A stretch of DNA of 64,000 nt from Dyella psychrodurans (GCF_003363265.1 NZ_QRBF01000003.1:235045-299044), one strand, 5' to 3'; numbered from the stretch's first letter, positions 42,886 to 53,021 are shown. A program made the numbers and translations. The notes: generated from the sequence alone by a model not told the origin.

Positions 42886-45800
42886 TTAATGGTCCAAACC
42901 ATGCGCCAGGCTCGCAGCGCCGTGATGGACCAGCCTGCGACCGGACAGCTTGCGCAGGCCGACGTAGAACACCGGCGTGAGGAACAGGCCGAACAGGGTC
43001 ACGCCGATCATCCCGGCAAACACGGTGATACCGGTGGCAGAGCGCACCTCGGCACCGGCTCCGTGCGAGAGCACAAGCGGAATGGTGCCGGCAATGAAGG
43101 CGACCGAGGTCATCACGATCGGGCGCAGGCGCAGGCGGCAAGCTTCGAGCGCGGCCTCGACGATACCCTTGCCCTGGAATTCCAACTCGCGCGCGAATTC
43201 CACGATCAGGATCGCGTTCTTGCAGGCCAGTCCCATCAACACCACCAGACCCACCTGCACGAACGTATTGTTGTCGCCGCCGAACAGCTTGACGCCAGCC
43301 AACGCCGAGAGCATGCACATCGGCACGATCAGGATGACCGCGAGCGGCAGCACCCAACTCTCGTACAGCGACGCGAGCACGAGAAAGGCCAGCAAAATGG
43401 CGACCGGGAACACGAGCAACGAAGCCTTTCCTTGGGTGGCTTCTTGATAACTCAAGTCGGTCCACTCGATGCTCAGGCCGTTCGGCAGCACTTTATTGGC
43501 AACCTCGGTGATCTTGTCCATCGCCTGCGCGGACGACAGCAGAGCCGGGTTGGCCTCGCCCACGAAATCGGCGGCCGGATAACCGTTGTAGCGGATCACC
43601 GGATCGGGACCGTAGCTCTGCTTGATGTTCACCATCGAGCCGATCGGCACCATCTCGCCCTGCGCGTTGCGCGTCTTGAGATTGGCAATGTCCTCGACCT
43701 TCTTGCGATAGTCGCCCTCGGCCTGCGCGTACACGCGCCAGGTACGGCCAAACAGATTGAAGTCGTTGACGTAGCTCGAGCCCAGATACACCTGCAAGGT
43801 CTCGAACAGATCGCTCAATGCCACACCCTGGCTCTTGGCCTTGACGCGGTCGACATCCACGTCGAGCTGCGGCACGTTGGATTGATAGCCCGAGAACGGA
43901 AAGCCCATACCCGGCTCCTTCATCAACGCACCTTGCAACGCGCCCACGCCTTGCTGCAGTACGCCGTAGCCGCGGGCTGCGCGATCCTCGACGAATAGCG
44001 AATAGCCAGCGCCGTTGCCGAGGCCGAGGATGGGCGGCGGCATCATCACGAAGGCGGTGCCTTCCTTGATGGTGTTGAGCTTGGCCTGGATCGCGCCGGC
44101 GATCTCTTTGGCACTGACGTGGCGTTCGTCGAACTTCTTCAGAATGACGAAGGCGATGGCGTAGTTAGGTGTGTTGGTGAACTGGGTCGGGTTGAGGCCC
44201 GCGAACGAAAGCGTGTGCGCAACGCCCTCGGTATCCAGCGCCATTTTGACCATTTGCTTTACCACCGCGTCGGAGCGGCTGATCGAGGTGCCCTCCGGTA
44301 GTTTCACACCGGCGATCAGGTACAGCTTGTCCTGGGTTGGGATAAAGCCGCGCGGCACGGTGTTGAACATCACGCCAGTACCCACGAGCAGAACCACGTA
44401 GACCATGAACGCCATCCCGCGGCGCCCGAGGATGCGCGACACGGCGCCCTGATATTTTTCGGAACTTGATTTGAAGAAGCGGTTGAATGGTACGAAGAGC
44501 CAGCCGAACGCCCGCTCGATCCCACGCGAGATCGCATCCTTGGGCGCGTCGTGCCCGCGCAGAAGTTTGGCCGCGAGCGCCGGCGACAAGGTCAACGAGT
44601 TGATCGCCGAGATCACGGTCGAAATCGCGATGGTCACCGCGAACTGCTTATAGAAGGTGCCGGTGACGCCGCTGAGAAAAGCCATCGGCACGAACACCGC
44701 GCACAGCACCAGTGCGATGGCCACGATCGGCCCGGACACTTCTTTCATGGCCTGGTGCGCGGCCTGCAGCGGCGTGCGTCCTTCTTCGATATTGCGCTCG
44801 ACGTTCTCGACCACGACGATCGCGTCGTCGACGACGATGCCGATGGCCAGCACGAGGCCGAACAAGGTCAGTGTGTTGATCGAGAAGCCGAGCACATACA
44901 GTACGCCGAACGTGCCCACCACTGACACCGGCACCGCGATCAGCGGAATCATCGAGGCGCGCCATGTTTGCAGGAACAGGATCACCACCAGCACGACCAG
45001 CACAATCGCCTCGCCCAGCGTGTGCACCACGGCCTTGATCGAATCGCGCACAAAGATCGTGCTGTCGTAATCCGAGCGGTAGGTCATGCCGGGCGGGAAC
45101 TGCCTGGACAGCTCGTTCATCTTCGCGATCACTTCGTCGCGCACGGCCAATACGTTCGCGCCCGGCGACTGGAACACCGCGATCGCCGTGGTGTACTTGC
45201 CGTCGAGTGCGCCACGCAAGGTGTAGTCGCTGGCGCCCAGTTCGATGCGCGCCACGTCGGCCAGGCGCACAACCGCGCCGTTGGCATCGGCCTTGAGCAC
45301 GATGTTGCCGAACTCCTCGGCCGATTCCAGGCGGCCCTTCGCATTGATTTCGATCAGGGAATCGCTGCCACCCTTGATCGGTTCGGCACCGAGTTGGCCG
45401 GCCGAGACCTGGATGTTCTGATCCTGGATCGCGCGCACCACGTCGCCTGCCGTCAGGCCAAGCGAGGCGACCTTGTTCGGATCGAGCCAGACGCGCATCG
45501 CATAGTCGCCGCCGCCGAACATGCGTATTTGACCGACGCCGGGCAAGCGCGAGAGTTCGTCCTTGATTTTGATGTTGGCGTAGTTGCGCAAGTAAAGCGC
45601 GTTGTAACGGCCGTCCGGAGAGTACGGCGTGACCATCACGGCGAAGGTCGGCGACTGCTTCTGCGTGGTCACGCCGAGCGCGACGACTTCCGATGGCAGG
45701 CGCGATAGCGCCTGGGCGACGCGGTTCTGCACATCGACCTGCGCCTGATTGGGATCCGTGCCCGGCTCGAACGTAATCGTCATCTGCAGGACGCCGTCGG

Positions 45801-46056
45801 AACCAGCCACCGATTTCATGTACATCATATGGTCGGCGCCGTTGATCTGCTCTTCCAACGGAACCGAGACGGTTTCAGCGATCACCTTGGGATTGGCGCC
45901 CGGATAGGTCGCGGTCACGACCACGGTCGGCGGCACGACTTCCGGGTATTCGCTGATGGGCAGCAATGGGATCGCAATCAGGCCGGCAACGAAGATCACG
46001 ATGGACAGCACCGCCGCGAAGATCGGGCGATCGATGAAGAATTTGGAGAAATCCAT
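42886..46056 (-). CDS. RND multidrug efflux permease (HAE1 type, MexF-like)
   Basis: 1056 residues. The start MDFSKFFIDRPIFAAVLSIVIFVAGLIAIPLLPISEYPEVVPPTV is typical; the proton-relay pair is in GIVVDDAIVVVENVERN; the second half repeats the fold and has QVGLVVLMGLACKNAILIVEFA. It exchanges protons for drugs across the inner membrane as a trimer. Similarity by eye is nearer to MexF than AcrB. It sits between its membrane-fusion and outer-membrane partners. Confidence 0.95.
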   Translation of the reverse strand: MDFSKFFIDRPIFAAVLSIVIFVAGLIAIPLLPISEYPEVVPPTVVVTATYPGANPKVIAETVSVPLEEQINGADHMMYMKSVAGSDGVLQMTITFEPGTDPNQAQVDVQNRVAQALSRLPSEVVALGVTTQKQSPTFAVMVTPYSPDGRYNALYLRNYANIKIKDELSRLPGVGQIRMFGGGDYAMRVWLDPNKVASLGLTAGDVVRAIQDQNIQVSAGQLGAEPIKGGSDSLIEINAKGRLESAEEFGNIVLKADANGAVVRLADVARIELGASDYTLRGALDGKYTTAIAVFQSPGANVLAVRDEVIAKMNELSRQFPPGMTYRSDYDSTIFVRDSIKAVVHTLGEAIVLVVLVVILFLQTWRASMIPLIAVPVSVVGTFGVLYVLGFSINTLTLFGLVLAIGIVVDDAIVVVENVERNIEEGRTPLQAAHQAMKEVSGPIVAIALVLCAVFVPMAFLSGVTGTFYKQFAVTIAISTVISAINSLTLSPALAAKLLRGHDAPKDAISRGIERAFGWLFVPFNRFFKSSSEKYQGAVSRILGRRGMAFMVYVVLLVGTGVMFNTVPRGFIPTQDKLYLIAGVKLPEGTSISRSDAVVKQMVKMALDTEGVAHTLSFAGLNPTQFTNTPNYAIAFVILKKFDERHVSAKEIAGAIQAKLNTIKEGTAFVMMPPPILGLGNGAGYSLFVEDRAARGYGVLQQGVGALQGALMKEPGMGFPFSGYQSNVPQLDVDVDRVKAKSQGVALSDLFETLQVYLGSSYVNDFNLFGRTWRVYAQAEGDYRKKVEDIANLKTRNAQGEMVPIGSMVNIKQSYGPDPVIRYNGYPAADFVGEANPALLSSAQAMDKITEVANKVLPNGLSIEWTDLSYQEATQGKASLLVFPVAILLAFLVLASLYESWVLPLAVILIVPMCMLSALAGVKLFGGDNNTFVQVGLVVLMGLACKNAILIVEFARELEFQGKGIVEAALEACRLRLRPIVMTSVAFIAGTIPLVLSHGAGAEVRSATGITVFAGMIGVTLFGLFLTPVFYVGLRKLSGRRLVHHGAASLAHGLDH

Positions 46057-46066
46057 GGCGTCGTCC

Positions 46067-47263
46067 TTACTTCGCCGCGATCGCGGACAGCGCGGCGGGC
46101 GGTGCCAGCGGCGCCCCCATGACCACGTCGCTAGCCTTCACAGGTGCGCCCGGGAAGAAGATCTTCTGCATGCCGGCGACGATGACCTTGTCGTTCGGCG
46201 CGAGTCCCGACTCGACGATGCGCAGACCATCGGCAAAGCCGCCAAGCGTGATGTCCTTGCGCAAGGCTTCGTTCTTCGGGCCGACCACATAGACGTATTT
46301 GCGGTCCTGGTCGGTCATGATCGCCTTGTCGTCGACGAGCATCGCCTTGAACTCGGCACTGCCCTCCAACTGCACGCGCGCGAACAGGCCCGGGATGAAC
46401 ACGCGATTGGGATTGGGCACCACCGCGCGCAGATTGATCGTGCCGGTGGTTGAGTCGACCTGGTTATTGACGAAATCGACCGTGCCCGAATACGGAAAAC
46501 CCGTGTCGTTGGCCAGCCCGACACGTACGGGATTGGCCGAGTGTGGCCGTTGGCCTTTGCGCGCGAGTGCCGCGTAGCGCAGATAGGTCTGCTCGTCCGG
46601 CTGAAAGTAGACGTAGACCGGGTCCTGCGAAACCACGCTGGCCAGCACGCTTTGGTCGGCCTGGGCCAGATTGCCGACCGTCAGCATGGCGCGTCCGACG
46701 CGCCCGGCAATCGGCGAGCGCACCTCGGTGAAACCGAGATTGAGCTTGGCCGTGGCCAGCGCCGCCTGGGCGGCGCGCACGTCGGCATTGCCCTGGGCCA
46801 GGTCCGCGTGGCGCGTGTCGAATTCTTCGCGTGACATCGCCTTCGCGGTGATGAGTGTTTGTGCGCGCTCTTCTTGCAACTGCGCCAATTGCGCTGCCGC
46901 ATGCGCGCGTTCGAGTTGCGCCGCCGCGCTGTCGTAGGCGGCCTGGTAGGGGCGCGGATCGATCACGTACAGCAGATCGCCAGCCTTCACCTCGTCGCCT
47001 TCCTTGAACGCGATGCGCTCGATGTATCCGCTGACCCGGGCGCGCACCTCCACGGCGTCGGTGGCGGCGATGCGGCCGGTGAATTCATCCCACTGGCGCA
47101 CGGGCTTGATAACAACCTGAGCCGCGTCGACCTCGGCCGGCGGCATCGCCCCCGCCTGCGCGCCGCCCTTGTCGCAGGCAGCGAGCATGGCGGCCATCAA
47201 GGCGACGGCAAAGACGGGATAACTAGCGCGCAAAAACACGCGCTTATGCGGGAAGTAAGGCAC
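46067..47263 (-). CDS. RND periplasmic adaptor (MexE-like lipoprotein)
   Basis: 398 residues from a GTG at 47263, with AAGGAG 7 bp upstream. It has a signal peptide and lipobox LAACDKG. The order is barrel-sandwich half (VEVRARVSGYIERIAFKEGDEVKAGDLLYVIDPRPYQ), hairpin, second half (GFTEVRSPIAGRVGRAMLTVGNL) and beta-barrel. It bridges permease and outer-membrane duct. It leads the operon facing the MerR gene. Confidence 0.92.
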   Translation of the reverse strand: MPYFPHKRVFLRASYPVFAVALMAAMLAACDKGGAQAGAMPPAEVDAAQVVIKPVRQWDEFTGRIAATDAVEVRARVSGYIERIAFKEGDEVKAGDLLYVIDPRPYQAAYDSAAAQLERAHAAAQLAQLQEERAQTLITAKAMSREEFDTRHADLAQGNADVRAAQAALATAKLNLGFTEVRSPIAGRVGRAMLTVGNLAQADQSVLASVVSQDPVYVYFQPDEQTYLRYAALARKGQRPHSANPVRVGLANDTGFPYSGTVDFVNNQVDSTTGTINLRAVVPNPNRVFIPGLFARVQLEGSAEFKAMLVDDKAIMTDQDRKYVYVVGPKNEALRKDITLGGFADGLRIVESGLAPNDKVIVAGMQKIFFPGAPVKASDVVMGAPLAPPAALSAIAAK

Positions 47264-47302
47264 AAAGCATCTCCTTGACCAGAAACGCGGACCAGCTCTA
47301 TA

Positions 47303-47346
47303 TTGAAGCTAACTTCAACTTCATATCATATTGAAGTTGACTTCAA
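47303..47346. promoter_or_regulatory. Twin palindromes in the pump/MerR divergent promoter
   Basis: TTGAAGCTAACTTCAA (47303-47318) and TTGAAGTTGACTTCAA (47331-47346) share the TTGAAG...CTTCAA arms and lie 28 bp apart. Such dyads are expected between -35 and -10 at MerR-family targets. The MerR gene at 47484 points away from the pump operon. Confidence 0.7.
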
Positions 47347-47483
47347 CTTAAGTCAAGTGCCCGTGCACCCATTTTTCCGGCAGGATGGCCTGCCACAGCC
47401 GGTGACGCGGCTCCAAACCGCGCACCCTTGCGCGAACTGCGTAGGCCGTTCACGATGAATGCGTAACCACGAAAATCTTCCCC

Positions 47484-47900
47484 ATGACCGCTTCCCCAAA
47501 AACGAAGGCTGGCGCCCGCGACTTGCCTCGCACTGTCCAGCTCATCAGCATCCGCGATGTGGCGCAGCAGAGTGGCGTGCCTGCGTCCACGCTGCGCTAC
47601 TACGAAAAGCTCGGGATGATCGCCTCCGAACGACAAGGCAGCGGTGAGCATCGCCGCTATCGCGAAGTGGTCCTGCAGCGCATCAACTACATCACGCTGG
47701 CCCAACGCGCCGGATTCAGCCTGGAGGAAATCGCCGGACACCTCGCCAAGGTGGCGGCGAACGAGCTGCCGTGCGGGAAAAACTGGAAGCCGTTGTCGCG
47801 CTTATGGGAGCAGCGCATCGATCAGCGCATCGCCGAACTCGAGCAGTTGAAGATCGATTTGAGGCAATGTGCGGCCGATGCGGCCGATTGCTCTCCATGA
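47484..47900 (+). CDS. MerR-family regulator, likely controller of the RND pump
   Basis: 138 residues. The N-terminal winged helix is ISIRDVAQQSGVPASTLRYYEKLGMIASERQGSGEHRRYREVVLQRINYITLAQRAGFSLEEI. The C-terminal dimer helix ends with cysteines (LPCGKNWKP, LRQCAADAADCSP) but lacks the SoxR iron-sulphur pattern. It probably senses a drug or electrophile and acts on the two dyads near 47303-47346. ATG at 47484. Confidence 0.8.
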   Translation: MTASPKTKAGARDLPRTVQLISIRDVAQQSGVPASTLRYYEKLGMIASERQGSGEHRRYREVVLQRINYITLAQRAGFSLEEIAGHLAKVAANELPCGKNWKPLSRLWEQRIDQRIAELEQLKIDLRQCAADAADCSP

Positions 47901-47995
47901 GGTGATTTCAATTCTTGAGTCGGCAATCGGCCAACGATCCGACTGTCGTCGGTCAACTGGGTAGAGTGAATCGAAAATCCGCGCAAATGCACGGA

Positions 47996-48658
47996 TTACT
48001 TATTTCCGTGCCGCCCCAGGGCCACTAGATCCGCACTCTCCAACACCCGCTCGGAAGCGCCCCTGCGTGCGGCGACGATCATCGCGCGCCCCAGCTCTTC
48101 GGTGGTGATGACGCCCTTGGGCCAGAGCCATTGGAAGATCGGCCAGAGCGGCGACAGCAAACTAAGCAGCACGCTACCGCCCGGTGCCTTCGAGCGCTCG
48201 CGATGCATGGGGCGCAGCGCAGCGAGCCGGATCATGAACGCCTCGGATAAAAGCGCGAGAAGATCATTCTCCGTGCGCCCCTTCACGCGTGCCCACATGG
48301 CTTTGCCGCCGGTACCCATGCCGGAGACGTAGAGGAATCGCATCGCCGGATTCTTGCGTGCCAATGCGCGAGCCCAACCCATCGTGAGGTCGTACGTAAG
48401 GTGCCTATATTCGGCCTCGCTCATGCGCGCGGAAGAAACGCCGAGGCAAAAGAAGCACGTGTCATAGCCTTCCAATTCGTCCGGGTCCACGTTGAAGTCG
48501 AACATGTCATCGCAGACAAGATCATGCAGCTTCGGGTGTGCGACGCCGCACGACCTGCGGCCGATCGAAAGAACCGCCTCGACGTCCGGATCGAGCAGGC
48601 ACTGCCGAAGGACACCCTTTCCCACCATGCCTGTCGCACCAAAGAAAATGATCTTCAT
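47996..48658 (-). CDS. NAD(P)-binding Rossmann protein (HTATIP2-like)
   Basis: 220 residues starting MKIIFFGATGMVGKGVLRQCLLDPDVEAVLSIGR. The GATGMVG dinucleotide loop is clear, and LYVSGMGTGG replaces the usual active site of SDRs. Members of this atypical SDR group are poorly known reductases. Single gene with no obvious partner. Confidence 0.8.
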   Translation of the reverse strand: MKIIFFGATGMVGKGVLRQCLLDPDVEAVLSIGRRSCGVAHPKLHDLVCDDMFDFNVDPDELEGYDTCFFCLGVSSARMSEAEYRHLTYDLTMGWARALARKNPAMRFLYVSGMGTGGKAMWARVKGRTENDLLALLSEAFMIRLAALRPMHRERSKAPGGSVLLSLLSPLWPIFQWLWPKGVITTEELGRAMIVAARRGASERVLESADLVALGRHGNK

Positions 48659-48887
48659 GCAGTACTCCTGAGCTTTTCGTAGCGATCATGTACTACGAAG
48701 TACTCGCTATCGCCTTCGCACGAGCGCTGAGCGAGCTCAAAGAAAGGCTGGTGGTTAGTGGACACTACCGTGGCAGGCAATGACTTCGGGCATGCGGAAC
48801 ACATGCTCAACACATGCAATGTCCACCGTTCATGGCGATGCTGCTTCCGGTTCTAAGACAAGCGTCCCGGTTACCAGAGCCACACGT
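48659..48887. other. Intergenic, nothing certain
   Basis: 229 bp between two leftward genes. It presumably holds the promoter of the gene at 47996-48658. No clear hairpin or repeat. Confidence 0.35.
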
Positions 48888-49328
48888 TCACCCTTCATGG
48901 GTGTTCTTTGCAGTGAGTTCGCTGAAAAGGGCGTTCATGGCCGCGTGAAACGATGACATCGCCTCCGAATGACCCATCGCCTTGGCGGTATCGTGCTGCC
49001 AGATTTGGAACGCATCCCGTAGCCCGGTCACGAACAGGGTGTGGCTGGTGATGGCCACCTGCGCCATGGATTGCGCATTGCTTACATGCGCCTGCGCAAG
49101 ACGCATCAAAGCTTCGCCTGGATTCGCTGTCAATGATTGCGGATCATCGTTCCGGGCAATCTTATCGATCTCTTCCTGGGTTTCTTCGATGTTCTCGCCG
49201 ACCATGTAGCCGAAGGTGTAGATCCAGCATTGCCCACATTCTTTCAGTAGTTTGCTCGTACGCAATGCAAATTGCAGGTTGGCCTTATATACATCGAGTG
49301 GAACCCCGGTTTTCGCCGTAACGGACAT
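48888..49328 (-). CDS. Phasin-family protein
   Basis: 146 residues from the ATG at 49328, preceded by ACGAGGTAGTC. Mostly amphipathic helix with the phasin pattern (VYKANLQFALRTSKLLKECGQCWIYTFGYMVGENIEETQEEI ... FQIWQHDTAKAMG). Phasins coat polyhydroxyalkanoate granules, but many family members only act as general chaperone-like proteins. No PHA genes are in the window. Confidence 0.7.
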   Translation of the reverse strand: MSVTAKTGVPLDVYKANLQFALRTSKLLKECGQCWIYTFGYMVGENIEETQEEIDKIARNDDPQSLTANPGEALMRLAQAHVSNAQSMAQVAITSHTLFVTGLRDAFQIWQHDTAKAMGHSEAMSSFHAAMNALFSELTAKNTHEG

Positions 49329-49780
49329 GACTACCTCGTTATGGAGTGAAAGGCCGTTCCTTGCAGGGCGGCACGGGTTCATGCCTGGCATAACAACTGG
49401 GTTATGGCGGCGTCGCCTTGAAGACATGAACATTCCTGGCTGACTGTACAGCACGCAATGCGCATGCATTGCTTAGTGTCACTTAATACCGAATGAAAAT
49501 TTCAGCGACTTTAATTTCGACATGGCACCGTTACATTCGTTGGCATGGTTGATATTGAAGCGGGTTTCAAGCGATCTGATGACAATCAAATTTTCGTTCG
49601 CATTGGCGAGGCGGCGTTTGGCAACTCGAATGTGATTATTTTCTCCCCTTCCCGCATTCACGTCGCCTCGCCCCTCTCATTGGTATCGCGGTTCGCTTCG
49701 CCCACGTTGCCGCGGTGGCCGGCCATTCGCTTGAACGGCTTTGTTGAGATGACTCTTTCTCCACCCAGGAGACGCATGGT
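49329..49780. promoter_or_regulatory. Phasin/MarR divergent region
   Basis: 452 bp with no convincing gene. It contains the 57-bp motif at 49487-49543 that recurs before the LysR gene at 55595, and the ribosome site GGAGAC just before the MarR gene. Confidence 0.5.
49487..49543. promoter_or_regulatory. 57-bp conserved motif, copy 1
   Basis: TACCGAATG, AGCGACTTT and TACATT-GTT occur at the same spacing as in 55613-55669, about 41 of 57 positions equal. It is a likely LysR binding site or shared promoter, as the second copy directly precedes lysR. Confidence 0.5.
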
Positions 49781-50197
49781 GTGCTGATCTACTTCGTTCG
49801 CACCGAAATGGTGCGCGGCATTGAGGCGGAAATCGCCGCCAACGGTCTTAGCCTCCGTTTCATCCAGTTCCTGATCATCAAGCACCTGGCCATGTTTGGC
49901 GCGATGACCGCCACCGAACTCGCCCGCGCGGTGGAGCTGAGCGTTGGGGCCATGACGCGCCAGCTCGACCAGCTGGAGGGCAAGGGTTATCTGCGCCGCG
50001 GCCGGCACGAGCAGGACCGACGCGCCATGCGAATCAGGCTCACCGAAGACGGACATGCGCTGTGGCAACAACTGACGGGTTGTAACGAGCGCGTGCTGGA
50101 AGCGGCGCAGCTTCCGCTGAGCGATATCGAGCGGGAGCGTTTGCACGACTATCTCAGCCGTGTACTGCGCGCATTGCGCGACAAGAACAACAGCTGA
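49781..50197 (+). CDS. MarR-family regulator of the EmrAB-type pump
   Basis: 138 residues from GTG (GGAGAC upstream). Winged helix: FGAMTATELARAVELSVGAMTRQLDQLEGKGYLRRGRHEQDRRAMRIRLTEDG. It precedes an outer-membrane factor, EmrA and EmrB on the same strand, an arrangement typical of a MarR repressor for its own drug-efflux operon. Confidence 0.85.
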   Translation: MLIYFVRTEMVRGIEAEIAANGLSLRFIQFLIIKHLAMFGAMTATELARAVELSVGAMTRQLDQLEGKGYLRRGRHEQDRRAMRIRLTEDGHALWQQLTGCNERVLEAAQLPLSDIERERLHDYLSRVLRALRDKNNS

Positions 50198-50325
50198 CAG
50201 GTCTCTGGCGACCTGTCTTGCGCCGCGAATTGAGCCTTGAGCGGTTTGATGCACCGATACCGGACGGGAAGTGCAGGAAAGCTTCCCGGCTGCTTCATTC
50301 ACTTTACACGCCGAGATTGAAAGCC

Positions 50326-51765
50326 ATGCGTCTGCAAACCCTTGCGGCAGCCTCCGGACTGACGTTCGCCCTAGCCGGCTGCGCGACCAGTGGCGGGCTG
50401 CATCCCAACGCCGCGCTGAGCGATCCTGCGTCGCTGAATGCCGAACGCAGTCTTGCCAACGTGCAACTGTCCGAAGCGGCCTGGCCGAAGGATGATTGGT
50501 GGACAGTCCTGGGCGATCCGCAGCTCAGTGCGCTGATCGCCGAAGCACTGCACGACAATCCGAGCCTGGTCGAAGCCGATGCGCGCGCTCGCCAGGCGCA
50601 AGCCAATGCTGGTGCCGTCGATGCCACGCGACAACCCACCGTCAATGTGGGCGGCGGCGTGGCCGAAGAGCGCCTTCCCACATCGATCCCGGCGCTGGGC
50701 AATGGCCGACTGGGTTCCACCAAGTACGTCTACGGCAGCTTCAAATGGAACCTGGATGTGTGGGGCGGCCAGCGCGCCGCGTGGGAAGCCGCGCTTGGTC
50801 AGCAGCGCGCTGCTGAAATTGATGCGCAGGCCGCACGTATCATGCTCTCGACCAATGTCGCACGCGCTTACGTGCAGCTCGGCTATGCATACGCGCAACA
50901 GGACGTCGCCTTCGCGGAACTGAAACGCGCCAGCGAAGCGCGCGATCTCACGCGCCAGCGTGTCGCAGCCGGCATCGACAACCAGATGCAGCTCAAGCAG
51001 AGCGAATCGGAAGTCGCCAGCGCACAAGGTCAGAAAGCGCAGGCCGACCGCGCCATCGACGCGGCGCAAACGTCGTTGTCCGTGCTGCTCGGCAAGGGAC
51101 CCGATCGCGGCAAGGACATTACTCGCCCGGCCTTGCTGCCGCCGGCAGCACTGAGCGTGCCGGCGAATTTGCCGGTGGAGCTGGTCGGCCATCGCGCCGA
51201 TCTGGTTGCCGCACGTTGGCGCGTGGAAGCGGCCAGCAAGGACATCACCTCCGCCAAGACCGAATTCCTGCCGAACGTGAACATCGGTGCGATGGCGGGA
51301 TTGATCAATTTCGGCGGCGCCGACCTGTTTTCACTGCGCAATCGCTTCTATGAAGCGGCGCCGGCGATCAGCCTGCCGATCTTCGACGGCGGCCGCCGCC
51401 GAGCCAACTTGAACAGCAAGGACGCGCAGTACGACCTAGCCGTGGCGCAGTACGACAAGACACTGGTGTCTGCCGTCAACGAAGTGGCCGACGACTACGA
51501 CGCCATTGCCTCGATGCAGCAGCAGATTGCCGCGCAACAACGTGCGCTCGATGCCGCGAACGATGCATGGACGCTGGCCGAACAGCGCTACAAGGCGGGC
51601 ATCGGCAGCTATCTGGAAGCCCTCAGCGTGCGCCAGGAACTGCTCGCCGCCGAACAGCGCATGGCTGCGCTGCATGCGCAGCAGTCCGACCTCAATGTGC
51701 AACTGATCCAGGCGCTCGGCGGCGGCTTCCGTCCGCAGGCCGGCGCCGAACTTACTTCCAGGTAA
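50326..51765 (+). CDS. NodT-family outer-membrane efflux lipoprotein
   Basis: 479 residues from the ATG at 50326; upstream frame to 50218 is rejected because the lipoprotein signal (LTFALAGCATSGG) starts here. TolC-like repeats are seen in DWWTVLGDPQLSALIAEALHDNPSLVEADARARQAQAN and RYKAGIGSYLEALSVRQELLAAEQR. It forms the exit duct for the EmrAB-like pump that follows 26 bp later. Confidence 0.9.
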   Translation: MRLQTLAAASGLTFALAGCATSGGLHPNAALSDPASLNAERSLANVQLSEAAWPKDDWWTVLGDPQLSALIAEALHDNPSLVEADARARQAQANAGAVDATRQPTVNVGGGVAEERLPTSIPALGNGRLGSTKYVYGSFKWNLDVWGGQRAAWEAALGQQRAAEIDAQAARIMLSTNVARAYVQLGYAYAQQDVAFAELKRASEARDLTRQRVAAGIDNQMQLKQSESEVASAQGQKAQADRAIDAAQTSLSVLLGKGPDRGKDITRPALLPPAALSVPANLPVELVGHRADLVAARWRVEAASKDITSAKTEFLPNVNIGAMAGLINFGGADLFSLRNRFYEAAPAISLPIFDGGRRRANLNSKDAQYDLAVAQYDKTLVSAVNEVADDYDAIASMQQQIAAQQRALDAANDAWTLAEQRYKAGIGSYLEALSVRQELLAAEQRMAALHAQQSDLNVQLIQALGGGFRPQAGAELTSR

Positions 51766-51791
51766 TTTCAAATAATCCCCGAGGCATCCGT

Positions 51792-53021
51792 ATGTCCAGT
51801 TCCAATTCCAATACTGCCGGCATGCCCGCCGTGCAGGCGCCGCCCGCAACTAACAGGCGGGGCATCCTGCTTCGGCTGCTGTTGGTGGTACTCGTACTCG
51901 CCGCCATCGCATGGACGGTGTGGTACTTCATCGTGGGGCGCTGGTACGAAAGCACCGATGACGCCTACGTCAACGGCAACCTCGTGCAGATCACTCCACG
52001 CATCGCCGGCACGGTCGTGAGCATCACCGCCGACGACGGCGACTTCGTGAAGCAGGGCCAGGTGTTGGTGCAGCTGGACAAGTCCGATGCAGACGTTGAA
52101 TTGCAGCGCGCCTCGGCAAATCTCGCCAACACGGTGCGACGCGTGCGTGGCTTGTACAGCACCGTATCGGGTGCACAGGCCCAGGTCGCGATGGAAACAG
52201 TGGCGCTGCAAAAAGCACAGGCGGATTTCAATCGCCGTCGCGATCTCGCCAAGACCGGCGCGATTTCCGCCGAAGAACTGTCGCACGCAAGCGACGTGCT
52301 CACCTCGTCGCAGAACGCGCTGGATACGGCCCTGCAGCAGTTGCAGACCCATAAAGCACTGGTAGACGACACCGTCGTCGCCTCGCACCCGGATGTGAAG
52401 GCCGCTGCCGCGATGTATCGCGCCGCGTACCTCGACGACGTGCGCACCGTGATGGTGGCGCCCGTCACCGGCTATGTGGCCACACGCTCCGTGCAATTGG
52501 GGCAACGCGTTCAATCGGGAGAATCGCTGATGGCGGTGGTGCCGCTGCATGAAGTGTGGGTGGATGCCAACTTCAAGGAAACGCAGCTCACCGACATGCG
52601 CATTGGCCAGCCAGTGGAGGTCACCGCCGATGTGTATGGCGGCTTGGTGAAGTACAAGGCCAAGGTGGAAAGCCTCGGTGTGGGCACGGGCAGCGCGTTC
52701 TCGCTGTTGCCGGCGCAGAACGCCACAGGCAACTGGATCAAGATCGTGCAGCGCATTCCGGCTCGCGTGGTATTCACCGATCCGTCGCAGCTCGACAAGT
52801 ATCCACTGCGCATCGGCATGTCGCTTAACACGCAGGTGAACATGCACGACAAGGGTGGCTTGATGCTCGCGGCCACACCGCCCGGCGCACCGCGTTTCAG
52901 CACGGACGTCTACCAGAACGATCTCGTCGACGCGAACGTCCAGATCAAGCGAATCATCCACGAGAACATGGGGCAGTCAGTCGGCGCCGATGGCGAAGGC
53001 GCTGTCGCCAAGGCGCCGTGA
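51792..53021 (+). CDS. EmrA/HlyD-family membrane fusion protein
   Basis: 409 residues from the ATG at 51792. One N-terminal helix (ILLRLLLVVLVLAAIAWTVWYFIVG) anchors it, followed by the marker YESTDDAYVNGNLVQITPRIAGTVVSITADDGDFVKQGQVLVQLD, a coiled-coil hairpin and VMVAPVTGYVATRSVQLGQRV. It links the MFS permease to the outer-membrane factor. Confidence 0.92.
   Translation: MSSSNSNTAGMPAVQAPPATNRRGILLRLLLVVLVLAAIAWTVWYFIVGRWYESTDDAYVNGNLVQITPRIAGTVVSITADDGDFVKQGQVLVQLDKSDADVELQRASANLANTVRRVRGLYSTVSGAQAQVAMETVALQKAQADFNRRRDLAKTGAISAEELSHASDVLTSSQNALDTALQQLQTHKALVDDTVVASHPDVKAAAAMYRAAYLDDVRTVMVAPVTGYVATRSVQLGQRVQSGESLMAVVPLHEVWVDANFKETQLTDMRIGQPVEVTADVYGGLVKYKAKVESLGVGTGSAFSLLPAQNATGNWIKIVQRIPARVVFTDPSQLDKYPLRIGMSLNTQVNMHDKGGLMLAATPPGAPRFSTDVYQNDLVDANVQIKRIIHENMGQSVGADGEGAVAKAP

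Noticed and set aside
42838..43998. 386-residue plus-strand open frame over the RND permease gene
   Set aside because: Shadow of the RND permease gene in another strand; composition is implausible for protein.
51768..52961. 397-residue minus-strand open frame
   Set aside because: Shadow of the EmrA gene.
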